The notes under the pieces were generated by a model. The model did not search any database. It had not been told where the DNA came from and saw nothing but the letters and a program-made list of their open reading frames with translations. DNA of 64,000 bases from Planomicrobium okeanokoites (GTDB lineage: Bacteria; Bacillota; Bacilli; Bacillales_A; Planococcaceae), in contig NZ_QQRS01000001.1 in assembly GCF_003428875.1 (NCBI RefSeq), forward strand, positions 434,001 to 498,000, written 5' to 3'. A program made the position numbers and the translations under genes. Positions 17,146-26,140 of the stretch are shown here, piece by piece (the first letter of the stretch is position 1; each line of letters begins with the position of its first letter).

Positions 17146-17676
17146 TTATTGCGAAGCATAACGATAACGGTCTATACCACCGGGAACGGGTAGCTTTTTG
17201 GCCCGTTTACGGTCAATCGCATCGTTTTCAAACTTCGCTGAAATGAGTCCCAGCACGACACCGAACATTGCCCCAGCGAAAACTTCAATTGGCTGATGGC
17301 CTAATAGTTCCTTCAATTCTTCTTCTCGCTTAATCAATTCAAGGCTTGGGAAATCGCCTTTCAATGAGATAAGGCTGTCTTCAAGGTCATTGACCAGCTG
17401 TGCAATTTCACCGGTATGTCTTCTGATGCCTTGTGCATCGTACATGACGATTGTGCCGAATACAATAGCAAGTGCGGTTTCAGTATGGCGCGTCCCTTTG
17501 TTGGCGGCCACATATGTAGCCAGAGCAGATACACCTGCTGAGTGGGAGCTTGGCATGCCTCCGGTTGTAAACGCGTGTTTCAGATGCCATTCACCCGTCA
17601 ATTTTTTATTTGTTACAATTTTTAATGCTTGAGCGATGCCTATCGCTGATAATGATGTGATTACTCCACGGTTCAT
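17146..17676 (-). CDS. Divergent PAP2 family protein (YuiD/DUF212-like)
   Basis: A 176-residue membrane protein of the divergent PAP2 family. The phosphatase-like motif 'GGMPSSHSAGVSALATY' and the downstream 'MYDAQGIRRHTGE' and 'GHQPIEVFAGAMFG' are conserved in this group; hydrophobic segments flank them. The family is related to acid phosphatases acting on lipid phosphates, but its substrate is not established. The start at 17676 follows CAGGAGGCGG; the in-frame ATG at 17709 has no such site. Confidence 0.85.
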   Translation of the reverse strand: MNRGVITSLSAIGIAQALKIVTNKKLTGEWHLKHAFTTGGMPSSHSAGVSALATYVAANKGTRHTETALAIVFGTIVMYDAQGIRRHTGEIAQLVNDLEDSLISLKGDFPSLELIKREEELKELLGHQPIEVFAGAMFGVVLGLISAKFENDAIDRKRAKKLPVPGGIDRYRYASQ

Positions 17677-17770
17677 ACAATCCGCCTCCTGCTTTGGATA
17701 CTGCAGCAAAAATGCTGTATAAAGACCAATACCCTAAAATATAAACTGATAACCGGAAAATTTCAGGCAT

Positions 17771-17801
17771 AAAAAAAGAAGCTGATCGACGCTTCTTTTT
17801 T
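17771..17801 (-). terminator. Terminator of the GDSL hydrolase gene
   Basis: AAAAAGAAGC and GCTTCTTTTT flank an 8-base loop directly after the stop region. Confidence 0.75.
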
Positions 17802-17806
17802 GCAGG

Positions 17807-18502
17807 CTATTTTTTGTTGGAATGTTGAGCCAGGACAATCCCCGTCGAGCTTAATGTATCGATCAGCAGTTCATGCATCAATTTATAGCCTTCCTCATTG
17901 GGATGGATACCGTCCAACCAGATCCCTGGGTTTTTCCCCATCTTATCCGTCTTCGATATGATGACGCCCCGTTCTCCGATAGCGCGGTTCCAGCGTCTGT
18001 AGAGAAGTTTTGTCAATCCCCAGTACTGATGCTCTTTTTTCATGGAATTATACAAATCGTTCTGAACGATCAGCATTTCCGGATTCAACTCACGAAGCTT
18101 GGCATACATTTCAAGCAGATTTTTCCGGTAATTAACGCGGATTGCTTTAAAATTACGGACCAACCCGGCAGTTCCCAGTTTTCGGAATCCCTGCAGCAGG
18201 TCATTGCCGCCGATATTGATCAGCACCAGGTCAGCGGAAGCTATCTGGAGATCCCATGAGCCGGATTTCAATTTTGCTCCAAGTCCGTCACTCGTCAGCC
18301 CATTGATGCCCAGGTTGATGACTCGGCTTCCCGGAAAACTCGTTTTCAGATACCTCGAGATCCCTTCTTTTGTTCCATATCCGTATGCGACAGAGTCACC
18401 GATGATGACAATTGTATCGATTGAATATTCCTTTTTGTGTTTTTTGATTTTATTTAAAGGCGCTTTTGTTAAAAGGGCGCCCGTCAGCGATTTATTCTTC
18501 AA
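17807..18502 (-). CDS. SGNH/GDSL hydrolase, cytoplasmic or membrane-associated
   Basis: A 231-residue SGNH-fold esterase. Block I is 'VIIGDSVAYGYGT' (catalytic Ser), block III 'LINIGGNDLLQGF' (oxyanion Asn) and block V 'WLDGIHPNEEGYKLM' (Asp and His). No signal peptide is seen; the N-terminus is basic. The TTG at 18502 is preferred because AAAGGGAGGTG lies just upstream of it, inside the longer frame that begins at 18526. The substrate is unknown. A second GDSL protein at 41.3 kb is clearly secreted, so this one likely has a different role. Confidence 0.8.
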   Translation of the reverse strand: MKNKSLTGALLTKAPLNKIKKHKKEYSIDTIVIIGDSVAYGYGTKEGISRYLKTSFPGSRVINLGINGLTSDGLGAKLKSGSWDLQIASADLVLINIGGNDLLQGFRKLGTAGLVRNFKAIRVNYRKNLLEMYAKLRELNPEMLIVQNDLYNSMKKEHQYWGLTKLLYRRWNRAIGERGVIISKTDKMGKNPGIWLDGIHPNEEGYKLMHELLIDTLSSTGIVLAQHSNKK

Positions 18503-18666
18503 TCTAAGCACCTCCCTTTCAATCATCCATTATCATAATTATATCATTATAACATTATTTTATCAAATGTTTCACCTCTTATCAGACTTATGATTATACA
18601 AGGCAAGTAATTTCACTTATCATTTTAATATGTACTCAATCAAGCACTTTTTAAAGGAGGCTGACA

Positions 18667-19656
18667 ATGACTGAAATCTATGCTATTTTAGGCATTATCC
18701 TGATACTTGCGGGCATTATCGATTTTGCATGGACGACTTTATGGCCCGACGGCGGAGCGGGACCTATCACAAAAAGGATTTCGCTGCTTTGTTGGCTGGG
18801 CATTCGTTGGCTGAGCGGAGGGAAATCCTTTATCATCAGCATGGCCGGCCCTATAATTCTTGTAGCGACGCTGTTGACTTGGATCCTGTTGTTTTGGACC
18901 GGGTGGACATTGCTTTTTGCTGGAGATTCTGCTTCATTCATTGATACAAATGATAATAATCCCATCAGCTGGGCGGAACGGTGGTATGTCACCGGTTACC
19001 TCCTTTTTACACTCGGTGTAGGGGATTACATCATGAAAGAGGGCTTATGGCAGATCCTGGCTGTCCTGACAGCTGCAAGCGGCCTTGTATTTATCACACT
19101 TGGCGTTACCTATATCTTATCGGTACTCGATGCGGTTACCCAAAAAAGGGCTTTCGCTGAAAGTGTGCGTGGAATGGGACAAAATGTAACGGAGATTGTA
19201 ACGAACTCGTGGAATGGCGAAAATTTTCATAACATTGATCTGTTACTCAACACCTTTTCCTCCCAACTAAGCACATTGACATCAATGCATAATGCGTATC
19301 CTATCCTGCATTATTACCACTCAAGCAAACGCGATGAGGAACTCGCCGTGTCGGTCGCTACATTGGATGAAGTTTTGACTGTCTTCAAATTCGGTTTAAG
19401 GAATGGCCACGGGCCGAATCAGCTGCTCGTCCATGAAGCCAGATCGACAATCGACAGTTACATCACAACATTGCGCAGCGGTTATATCAGTCCGGCAGAA
19501 ATAGCTCCCCCGCCACCGGACCTGGATACGATGAGAGAGAGAGGGCTGCCAGTTGTCCAGACAGACGATTTCCTGCAGTCACTCGAAGAGTCATCTGAAC
19601 GCCGGAAAGCATTATTAGGAAGTTTGCGTGACAATGGCCGAAAATGGCCGGAATAA
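18667..19656 (+). CDS. Putative ion channel with potassium-channel pore motif
   Basis: A 329-residue membrane protein: helices at about 2-22, 54-82, a pore region with 'TLGVGD' (115-120, compare TVGYGD of K+ channels), and a further helix at about 126-153, then a 175-residue soluble C-terminal domain. The filter-like motif suggests a two-pore-helix ion channel of the Ion_trans_2 type, although the G-V-G-D variant makes K+ selectivity uncertain. AAAGGAGG precedes the ATG. It is monocistronic, ending in a hairpin at 19665. Confidence 0.7.
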   Translation: MTEIYAILGIILILAGIIDFAWTTLWPDGGAGPITKRISLLCWLGIRWLSGGKSFIISMAGPIILVATLLTWILLFWTGWTLLFAGDSASFIDTNDNNPISWAERWYVTGYLLFTLGVGDYIMKEGLWQILAVLTAASGLVFITLGVTYILSVLDAVTQKRAFAESVRGMGQNVTEIVTNSWNGENFHNIDLLLNTFSSQLSTLTSMHNAYPILHYYHSSKRDEELAVSVATLDEVLTVFKFGLRNGHGPNQLLVHEARSTIDSYITTLRSGYISPAEIAPPPPDLDTMRERGLPVVQTDDFLQSLEESSERRKALLGSLRDNGRKWPE

Positions 19657-19664
19657 AGCAACTT

Positions 19665-19717
19665 AAAAAGCGGCTCTGCAAAGTGGTTATTTCCACCTTG
19701 AAGAGCCGCTTATTTTT
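19665..19717. terminator. Terminator between channel and nuclease genes
   Basis: AAGCGGCTCT / AGAGCCGCTT with an inner AAGTGG / CCACCTT helix; A- and T-runs on both sides make it bidirectional. Confidence 0.8.
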
Positions 19718-19723
19718 ATTCAC

Positions 19724-22700
19724 TTACTGTTTTTTCGCCTGTCCCTTATTTGTTACCACCGTATAGTTGCCGAATTCGTTTACGCTCAAAGTGAAGGTAT
19801 CGCCATCCAGTTCGCCCTGGATGATTTTCCATTTGCCTTTCGCATCTTCACGTGCGCCGAACTGGATTTTTACGCCGCTGTCAGTATCAAAAGCCAAAGT
19901 GAAGTCAGAGTTGAAATCTACATCGATTTCATTGCCTTCCGGATCTGTAACTGCGATGTCAAGTTGCTGCGTCAACGCTGGACGTTTGTCCACCGTTTCT
20001 TCGTCGTCGACAGCCAGTTCCAGGTTGAAGCTTTGTCCTGCAGCATCCGCCAATTGCTGAAGGTTTTCAGCCGTGAAAGTGATATCCGCTGCCGGAAGAT
20101 CGATCAACAGATCTTTTCCGCTCGCCAGCAATTCTTCGACGGTGCCTTCAGTAAATTCGATTGTCAGTTTGCCTTCTTCGTCAAATTCGCCTGCTGTGAT
20201 AACAGCCACATCTCCTGAATAATCAGGATCCGCTTCCTGTTCGCCCGGCACTGCCGGTTTTGAGAAATCAATCTGTGCAAGCAATGGATCGTGGTCAGAT
20301 GCGCGTCCATGTTCTTCCATGAACATGGCGTTGATATGAACCATATCCAGTTCTGTGCGATTCGCCAGGTTGTTCGTCACCAGCAGGTGATCAAGAACCT
20401 GGGAATTGCCCTGATAATAGTAAGAGAAACGGTCTTCGAGTGGAACATCTTCCACTTTATTAGTTAAAATATCACCTTTTAATGCTTCCATTGCTGGTGT
20501 GAATTCAAAATCATTCATATCACCCGCAACGATGACATTCAGGTCCGGATCTTGTTCAAGTCCTTCCTGGATGAAGCCGTTGATGGCTTTCGCCAGTTCA
20601 ATGCGTTCTTCTTCAGAACCAAGGAATGGCGGCTGGTTTTGGCCGAATAATGGCTCGTCTCCGCCTTTTGAATTTAAGTGTGCGCCGATTACAACAACCT
20701 GCTCACCCTGGAATTCGAATTGTGCGGCAATCGGTTTGCGTGTATTCGGCATCGGGATCGGCTGAATGCGGCCTGGATTCAATGACAATTCACCGTCCAC
20801 CCATTCCGTATCCTGTGTCGCAGTTCCTTTTGTTCCTTCTGAAAGTGTTACGCGTTCCGGGTTGTAAAGGTAACCGACGCGAATATTTCCGCCAGGCTGT
20901 CCTCCGTCCTGATTGTATTCAGGCGCAATATCCGTCCATGCATAAGTTGGACCGCCAGCAGCTTCGATATCAGCGATCAAGCGTTCATAACTTGCAGTTG
21001 CATCGCTGTTGCCGGATGCCGTCGGACCGTCGCTGTCCTGTACTTCCACCATGACGATAATATCCGGTGAATTTAAATCGTTCACAAATGATTCGGCAAT
21101 GCGCTGAGCTTTCGCGTCAGAAGTGTGGCTTGGGTCTGCAGAGAAGTTCTCCACATTATAGGCTGCCACCGTCAACTCGTCTTCCGCGTTTTGGATCCAC
21201 GTCTCTTCCGGCGTTGTTCCGCCGTCCACTATTGCCGGAACTTCATTTTCATTTGTCCAAATCTGGTAATTGCCGAAGCCGAAGCCAAGTACGCCAACCG
21301 GCATTTCCGCAAAGGTGTCGCCAGCTTTGGCGATGACATTTTCACCCGTCGTTACAGTGATGCGTTCCGGATTATAATCATCTTCCGCAAGCAAAATGCC
21401 GCCTTGTTTATGGAAATCATTGTTTGTTGCATTCTTGGATACGACGAATACTTCGCCGTAATCCTGTGGTCCAACGATTTGTGCGTCAGCCACACCTACA
21501 CGCATCAATTCAAGTGATTCCCAGAAATCGATGCCGTCTTCTTCCGGATCGAACGAAGTCAATCCGTCATTTTCAATATTTTGAGTCGGAGGGAAGACAT
21601 CTTCTCCGATGACAAGCGGTTCCGGCAGATCAGCCGTACCGTTTTTCACTACTTCCGTCGAACGGATGCGTGTCAGCGGCAGGTCGTTATCCCGCATATC
21701 CGAATAGCCTTTATAGAACCATTCTTCCACAGTCCCCGCTACTGTCACGAGATCACCAACTGCAAATGAGGTGCTTGCACTGGATCTGTTTACGATAATC
21801 GCTTCTGAAGTCGTCCAGTCGCCATCGTCATCCAAGTCCTGGATGACAAAATTCGCACCGTTGTAGAAATGTGTAATAACGCCGGTGATTTCATTGACTG
21901 CTACGTCTTCGTAATTTGAATAATGGCCTTGCCCTTGAATATCACGGATGCGCAGATCTTCCGTTTTCAAAACCGTATATTCGAATGAAAAGACTTCCGA
22001 TGTTTCGTCAGCTGAAGCAATCGCTTTGATGACTGTATCTTCCGTCAATACGATCGGCGCTGTGTATTCTGTGCTGGCGGCTGTTGGATCTGAGCCGTCA
22101 AGCGTGTAATAGATCGTTGCGTTTTCCCAGCCTGACTGAAGCGTGATCTCTGTGCCTTCAGACACGATGCCCGGGAAAACATCCGCATAGACAGCCGGTT
22201 TGTTGACTAAGTCGAAGCTCTCGAAACCTAATGTCTTCACCTGATAAGTATCATTGTATTTAGAAGCGATTCCTGTCACATGGATCAGGTCACCTTCCTG
22301 GTAACGCTGTGTGAATTGCTCAAAAGTCACGCCGTTGCGGTTGTCGTTTCGGATAATTACAGATTCCCCGTTTTCCGCCACTGCAGAAAACTCGAAAGTA
22401 CCGTAATCATTGACCGCTTGCAGACCTGTAATCGTTACATTCTGCAACTCAACGCGCTCACCTTGCGTTTCTTCGTTCACTCCTGCAGGTGTAATCGTTT
22501 GCAAAGCAGGAAGTTCGTTGTTCGATGACAGCACCTCTACCGTGTTCGGCTGCAATTGCAGCTCCCCGCTGTATTCTGACACTGAGCCAGTCAAACGGAC
22601 GATATCGCCAGGCGCTGCTGTCGCGCTGTTCGTGTAAACATAAAGTCCAGCTGTTTCGTCCTGGACATAGAACGCGTTGCCGCCCCAGAAACCGGTACCT

Positions 22701-23218
22701 GTAGTAACTGTCGCTTCCACCTGGATCAATTCACCAGGCATTGTGCGGGCTTCAGCCAATGAATTTACAACAGTCGGTTCTGGTGGAGCTTCGCCTTCAG
22801 ACAGGATTTCAAAAGATGTTGTCGAGCGTAAACCTGGAACGCTGAAATATGCACTTAATGTTCCGGTAATGTTCACTTCCGCTTTGAAGTTGGTCGGGTT
22901 ATCGACCAAATTTAAACCTGCTCTTACAGAACCGGTCGGTAATTGCACCGGCAGTATTTTAGCCGGGTCTGTTTCATCCGGTGAATCTGCCAGTCCTAAA
23001 TTGGTTGCACTTGAAAAAGGTGCTTCCTGGTCATAACTGCTCCCACTATTGGCTGTGCCCACAATATACCCATTAACTGTGGCCGTTCCAGAGTTATTCG
23101 CGATCGCGTCCGCCACCGAGATGGGATCTGCTGCATTTGCAGTCGCCATATACGGCAAAGCTGCTGACAGCACCAATAAAAGACTTAGAAAAAGCTTCCC
23201 TAATGCGCTTTTCGTCAA
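19724..23218 (-). CDS. Large secreted multidomain nuclease (YhcR/ExeM/NucH-like)
   Basis: An extracellular DNA/RNA hydrolase of about 1164 residues. Order: signal peptide (cleavage likely after 'ATANA'), a DUF6359-type region, OB-fold nucleic-acid-binding repeats, a chitobiase-type beta domain ('ATIYYTLDGSDPTAAST'), a further OB-like domain, then an endonuclease/exonuclease/phosphatase domain ('LTVAAYNVENFSADPS', 'VIVAGDMNDFEF', 'GRASDHDPLLAQID'), and a C-terminal beta domain. No LPXTG or other anchor is seen, so it is probably released. The TTG at 23218 with GAGGGAGTG upstream is chosen; the ATG at 23254 overlaps a TATAAT box. Likely roles are nutrient phosphate/nucleotide scavenging or biofilm DNA turnover. 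Confidence 0.85.
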   Translation of the reverse strand: MTKSALGKLFLSLLLVLSAALPYMATANAADPISVADAIANNSGTATVNGYIVGTANSGSSYDQEAPFSSATNLGLADSPDETDPAKILPVQLPTGSVRAGLNLVDNPTNFKAEVNITGTLSAYFSVPGLRSTTSFEILSEGEAPPEPTVVNSLAEARTMPGELIQVEATVTTGTGFWGGNAFYVQDETAGLYVYTNSATAAPGDIVRLTGSVSEYSGELQLQPNTVEVLSSNNELPALQTITPAGVNEETQGERVELQNVTITGLQAVNDYGTFEFSAVAENGESVIIRNDNRNGVTFEQFTQRYQEGDLIHVTGIASKYNDTYQVKTLGFESFDLVNKPAVYADVFPGIVSEGTEITLQSGWENATIYYTLDGSDPTAASTEYTAPIVLTEDTVIKAIASADETSEVFSFEYTVLKTEDLRIRDIQGQGHYSNYEDVAVNEITGVITHFYNGANFVIQDLDDDGDWTTSEAIIVNRSSASTSFAVGDLVTVAGTVEEWFYKGYSDMRDNDLPLTRIRSTEVVKNGTADLPEPLVIGEDVFPPTQNIENDGLTSFDPEEDGIDFWESLELMRVGVADAQIVGPQDYGEVFVVSKNATNNDFHKQGGILLAEDDYNPERITVTTGENVIAKAGDTFAEMPVGVLGFGFGNYQIWTNENEVPAIVDGGTTPEETWIQNAEDELTVAAYNVENFSADPSHTSDAKAQRIAESFVNDLNSPDIIVMVEVQDSDGPTASGNSDATASYERLIADIEAAGGPTYAWTDIAPEYNQDGGQPGGNIRVGYLYNPERVTLSEGTKGTATQDTEWVDGELSLNPGRIQPIPMPNTRKPIAAQFEFQGEQVVVIGAHLNSKGGDEPLFGQNQPPFLGSEEERIELAKAINGFIQEGLEQDPDLNVIVAGDMNDFEFTPAMEALKGDILTNKVEDVPLEDRFSYYYQGNSQVLDHLLVTNNLANRTELDMVHINAMFMEEHGRASDHDPLLAQIDFSKPAVPGEQEADPDYSGDVAVITAGEFDEEGKLTIEFTEGTVEELLASGKDLLIDLPAADITFTAENLQQLADAAGQSFNLELAVDDEETVDKRPALTQQLDIAVTDPEGNEIDVDFNSDFTLAFDTDSGVKIQFGAREDAKGKWKIIQGELDGDTFTLSVNEFGNYTVVTNKGQAKKQ

Positions 23219-23504
23219 ACTATTCACTCCCTCTTTTGAATTTGCGTACGGCATAATTATACAAGAAGAAAATATACACTTTGTTAAAATTATGTAATAT
23301 TATAATAAATTTACCCGATAGTCCTATGATTCAAAAGATGTATAGAGAGGTATTGATTTTATTTTCCTATTTATCTGTTAATTTTATCTCACTATGCCCC
23401 CTGGACCATTCCACCAATACTGGAAAAATCACAAGGAAAATAAAGGGATTTGTTATTGTTTGATGGAATACCTTTCATACAGAAGAAACGACGGGAGCCT
23501 GGTT

Positions 23505-24155
23505 ATGAAAAAATCACTATTACCTGCCACAATTTTAGCTGCAAGCATTCTTTACATTTTCTTTATTCCGGATAACCCCTTATGGTTTAAGCTTATTTTC
23601 AAGCTGATTCCGATGGTGCTGATCATCATGTATGCACTCATTCGAATGCCTCACGAAAAATTAAAGATCCACTGGCTGATTCTCACCGGACTTATCTTTT
23701 GTTCAATCGGTGACGCGACGCTTCATTGGTTCATTATCGGGTTGTCCGCCTTTTTAATCGGCCACCTCTTTTACATAGCCGCATTTTTAACCCAATGGAA
23801 ATACAATCTTTACCGATTACTGTCCATCCTGCCGTTCGGCATTTTCGGTCTGCTGATGGGTGTACGGATGATGGGAGCACTGCAGGCCGGCGGCGATGAC
23901 GCATTAATCATGCCGGTACTGTTTTATATTTCCGCCATTATCCTGATGGCCTGGTCCGCATTTATGACCGGGAACCGCTGGCTGATCATCGGCAGCCTGC
24001 TCTTTGTCGCATCGGATTCCGTACTCGCCTGGAATATGTTCGTTGCTCCTGTGGCGTATTCTCACCTGCTGATCATGTCCACCTATTACGGCGCACAATT
24101 TTTCATTGCGCACAGCGCGTCAAGTTTCCGAAAGCCGAATATCGGGAATAAATAA
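23505..24155 (+). CDS. Lysoplasmalogenase (YhhN/TMEM86 family)
   Basis: A 216-residue polytopic membrane protein of the YhhN family, which hydrolyses the vinyl-ether bond of lysoplasmalogens in characterised members. Family marks are 'CSIGDATLHWFIIGLSAFLI' and 'LLFVASDSVLAWNMF', with acidic residues inside helices. The start at 23505 follows GGGAGCC; the frame continues upstream without a good site. Whether this bacterium makes plasmalogens is unknown, so the true substrate may differ. It is followed closely by the N-acetyltransferase gene. Confidence 0.75.
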   Translation: MKKSLLPATILAASILYIFFIPDNPLWFKLIFKLIPMVLIIMYALIRMPHEKLKIHWLILTGLIFCSIGDATLHWFIIGLSAFLIGHLFYIAAFLTQWKYNLYRLLSILPFGIFGLLMGVRMMGALQAGGDDALIMPVLFYISAIILMAWSAFMTGNRWLIIGSLLFVASDSVLAWNMFVAPVAYSHLLIMSTYYGAQFFIAHSASSFRKPNIGNK

Positions 24156-24194
24156 GCCAGTAAGCTACCGCATGAAAGGAAGGAAAAAATATAT

Positions 24195-24962
24195 ATGAAT
24201 CCGATAAAATATCTGAAACGCTTTAATGCCCATCCGGTCGAAGAGAATTACCTGCAGGACCTGGCGAAGCTCCAATCACTTCACATGCAGCATATCCCTT
24301 TCGAGAACCTGGATGTAATCCGAAAAGTCCCGATCTACCTGAATCTGGAGAGCATCTACGACAAAGTGGTCAATCAGCACAGAGGCGGTTATTGCTATGA
24401 ACTGAACGGCTTGTTCTGCTGGCTTCTGCAGCAAATCGGTTTTGACGCCAAAATGATTTCAGCGACTGTCGTGAAGCCTGACGGCAGCTATGCAAAAGCC
24501 GATACGCATGCAGCCATCATCGTTGAACTCGACGCCCCTTATCTGGTGGACGCGGGTTTTGGCGATTCGACGATCAGTCCGATTCCTCTCGAAGGCGAAA
24601 GGCATACCGATAATAGCGGAACTTATCGGATAGAGGAAGCCGAATCCGGAGTTTATGAACTGTCTCGCGAAAATGACGGGAACGAAAAAGTGCTGTACCG
24701 TTTTACACTGGATGAGAAAAAGCTGGAGGATTTCCATGAAGGCTGTGTCTTCAACCAGGTATCGGAAGAATCTACATTTACGCATGATGACATCGTAACA
24801 AAAGCGACTCCGGAAGGCCGTGTCACACTTTCCGGAACCACCCTCACCCGAACTATAGAAGGCAGGAAAGAAAAGCAGGAATTGACGGAGGCTGAAAAAG
24901 TAAAATTGCTCGAAGAAGAATTCGGGATCATATTGAATACAGAAAAGCCTCTTCGCATTTGA
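24195..24962 (+). CDS. Arylamine N-acetyltransferase
   Basis: A 255-residue NAT enzyme that transfers acetyl from acetyl-CoA to arylamines or arylhydroxylamines. The triad is visible: Cys67 in 'RGGYCYELNGLF', His105 in 'ADTHAAIIV', Asp in 'YLVDAGFGDS'. Length is typical. GAAAGGAAGG precedes the start. The stop codon falls inside the loop of the terminator hairpin that follows. It is probably co-transcribed with the lysoplasmalogenase gene 39 bases upstream. Confidence 0.9.
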   Translation: MNPIKYLKRFNAHPVEENYLQDLAKLQSLHMQHIPFENLDVIRKVPIYLNLESIYDKVVNQHRGGYCYELNGLFCWLLQQIGFDAKMISATVVKPDGSYAKADTHAAIIVELDAPYLVDAGFGDSTISPIPLEGERHTDNSGTYRIEEAESGVYELSRENDGNEKVLYRFTLDEKKLEDFHEGCVFNQVSEESTFTHDDIVTKATPEGRVTLSGTTLTRTIEGRKEKQELTEAEKVKLLEEEFGIILNTEKPLRI

Positions 24963-24972
24963 AGAGGCTTTT
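24943..24972 (+). terminator. Terminator of the NAT gene, overlapping its stop codon
   Basis: AAAAGCCTCTTC (24943-24954) and its complement (24961-24972), loop GCATTT. A 31-base identical copy occurs at 25509-25539. Confidence 0.85.
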
Positions 24973-25010
24973 TAAACTTTCGGATACAGAAAAATATAAA
25001 GCGATATTCC

Positions 25011-25195
25011 GCAAAACAGCTTCGCTTTCCAAAAACCGTGCTCCTGCATCGCTGCGCTAGCTTCGTCGCAAAGCGCTGGCCGAAATACTTCGGCCGCACT
25101 TGGCTGCTTGCGCTGAGCTAACTCGGTCTCGTTACACTTCGCCCGAGTGGATCTCAGCACTTCGCTTGGTCGCCTGGGAGTCTTCGCTGTTTTGC
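25011..25195. repeat. Intergenic repeat element A with GCAAAACAGC inverted ends
   Basis: A 185-bp non-coding segment bounded by GCAAAACAGC (25011-25020) and GCTGTTTTGC (25186-25195). Inside are 25039-25072, identical to 25317-25350, and several short hairpins such as GGCCGAA/TTCGGCC. A related element with the same ends lies at 60048-60220. It encodes no transposase and looks MITE-like. Confidence 0.65.
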
Positions 25196-25316
25196 TCCAT
25201 ACCTCAGATCACTTTCTATAATACGATCTTATTTAAGTTTACTCTAAATCAAGAAGTAGATCTTAGATTTATGAACGGAATCCGAATGAAGTGATAGACG
25301 GTGAAGAGCAAAGATA

Positions 25317-25464
25317 TGCTCCTGCATCGCTGCGCTAGCTTCGTCGCAAACGATTCACGCAAGCGTGAATCGCTTCCTGCGGGAAACAGAGTGAGTCTGA
25401 GACCCCGGAGGGAGCGGAGCGACTGAGGAGGCTCAGGCCCGCTCCCCGCGGAAAGCATCCGTCT
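25317..25464. repeat. Intergenic repeat element B
   Basis: Begins with 34 bases identical to 25039-25072, continues with a GATTCACG/CGTGAATC hairpin, then a GC-rich block (about 25375-25464) containing 'GAGACCCCGG', 'GAGGAGGCTC' and 'GCGGAAAGCATCCGTCT'. The GC-rich block resembles 59880-59982 and is of a type scattered through Bacillales intergenic regions. Confidence 0.6.
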
Positions 25465-25508
25465 AGAACGTAATGCTTATTGAAGTTGAATATTTCTGGA
25501 CAGATTTG

Positions 25509-25538
25509 GAAAAGCCTCTTCGCATTTGAAGAGGCTTT
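25509..25538 (-). terminator. Terminator of the dedA operon
   Basis: GAAAAGCCTCTTC and its complement with loop GCATTT, directly beyond the stop at 25539. Identical in sequence to the NAT terminator at 24942-24972. Confidence 0.8.
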
Positions 25539-26135
25539 TCATGTCCGTTCTTTTTTTCTGCGCTTCCAGATGGAATACGCTGTAAAGAGAACCGCCAGCA
25601 ACAGTCCGATTCCGTAGAACTCAAATTTATAATCGTTGAAAAGAGCCGAAAAACGCTCATAATTTCCGTTCAGGTAATCTCCCAGATACAGAATCGCAAA
25701 ACACCATGGAAAGATTCCTGAAAATGTTAGGATCATGTATTTTACCAAGCCAACATTGCTGATACCCGCCAGATAAGATATATAGTTCCCTACTCCGAAT
25801 GGCCGCGATAAAGCGATGCTCCAGATTCCGTAGCGATTAAAGAAACCGCCTGCCTTCTCAAGCCCCTTTCGGATTTTATTCCATAGGAGATGCTCCAGTT
25901 TATTGCCGATGAAATAAGGGATCAGGCTCGCCAGGCTATAAACGACAGCCATCATTGCTGCAATTCCGGCCATCTTTGCCAATGACAGATCAAGCAATCC
26001 GCCGTATGCCAACACGGCGATGATGCCTGGAAACGGAACTGAAGCCCCTTCAAGAAAAATAGCCCCGAACAGCCCAAACAAACCCATTGCTTCCAGGAAC
26101 AACAATATCTGATTGATGAGGGATTGGATATCCAT
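25539..26135 (-). CDS. DedA family membrane protein
   Basis: A 198-residue protein of the DedA/SNARE-associated (VTT) family with several membrane helices. Family marks are the N-terminal 'FLEGASVPFPGIIAVLAYGG' re-entrant region and 'SRPFGVGNYISYLAGI' (compare the F/Y-x-R-x-x-P-G motif). Some members translocate undecaprenyl phosphate or phosphatidylethanolamine across the membrane. It is the third gene of an operon behind a glycolipid-type glycosyltransferase, which fits a role in envelope lipid handling. The start lies three bases after the upstream stop. Confidence 0.85.
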   Translation of the reverse strand: MDIQSLINQILLFLEAMGLFGLFGAIFLEGASVPFPGIIAVLAYGGLLDLSLAKMAGIAAMMAVVYSLASLIPYFIGNKLEHLLWNKIRKGLEKAGGFFNRYGIWSIALSRPFGVGNYISYLAGISNVGLVKYMILTFSGIFPWCFAILYLGDYLNGNYERFSALFNDYKFEFYGIGLLLAVLFTAYSIWKRRKKERT

Positions 26136-26140
26136 CCTTC

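Noticed and set aside
25100-25294. Open frames within the repeat segment at 25 kb
   Set aside because: They contain repeat sequence, lack ribosome binding sites and do not resemble proteins.
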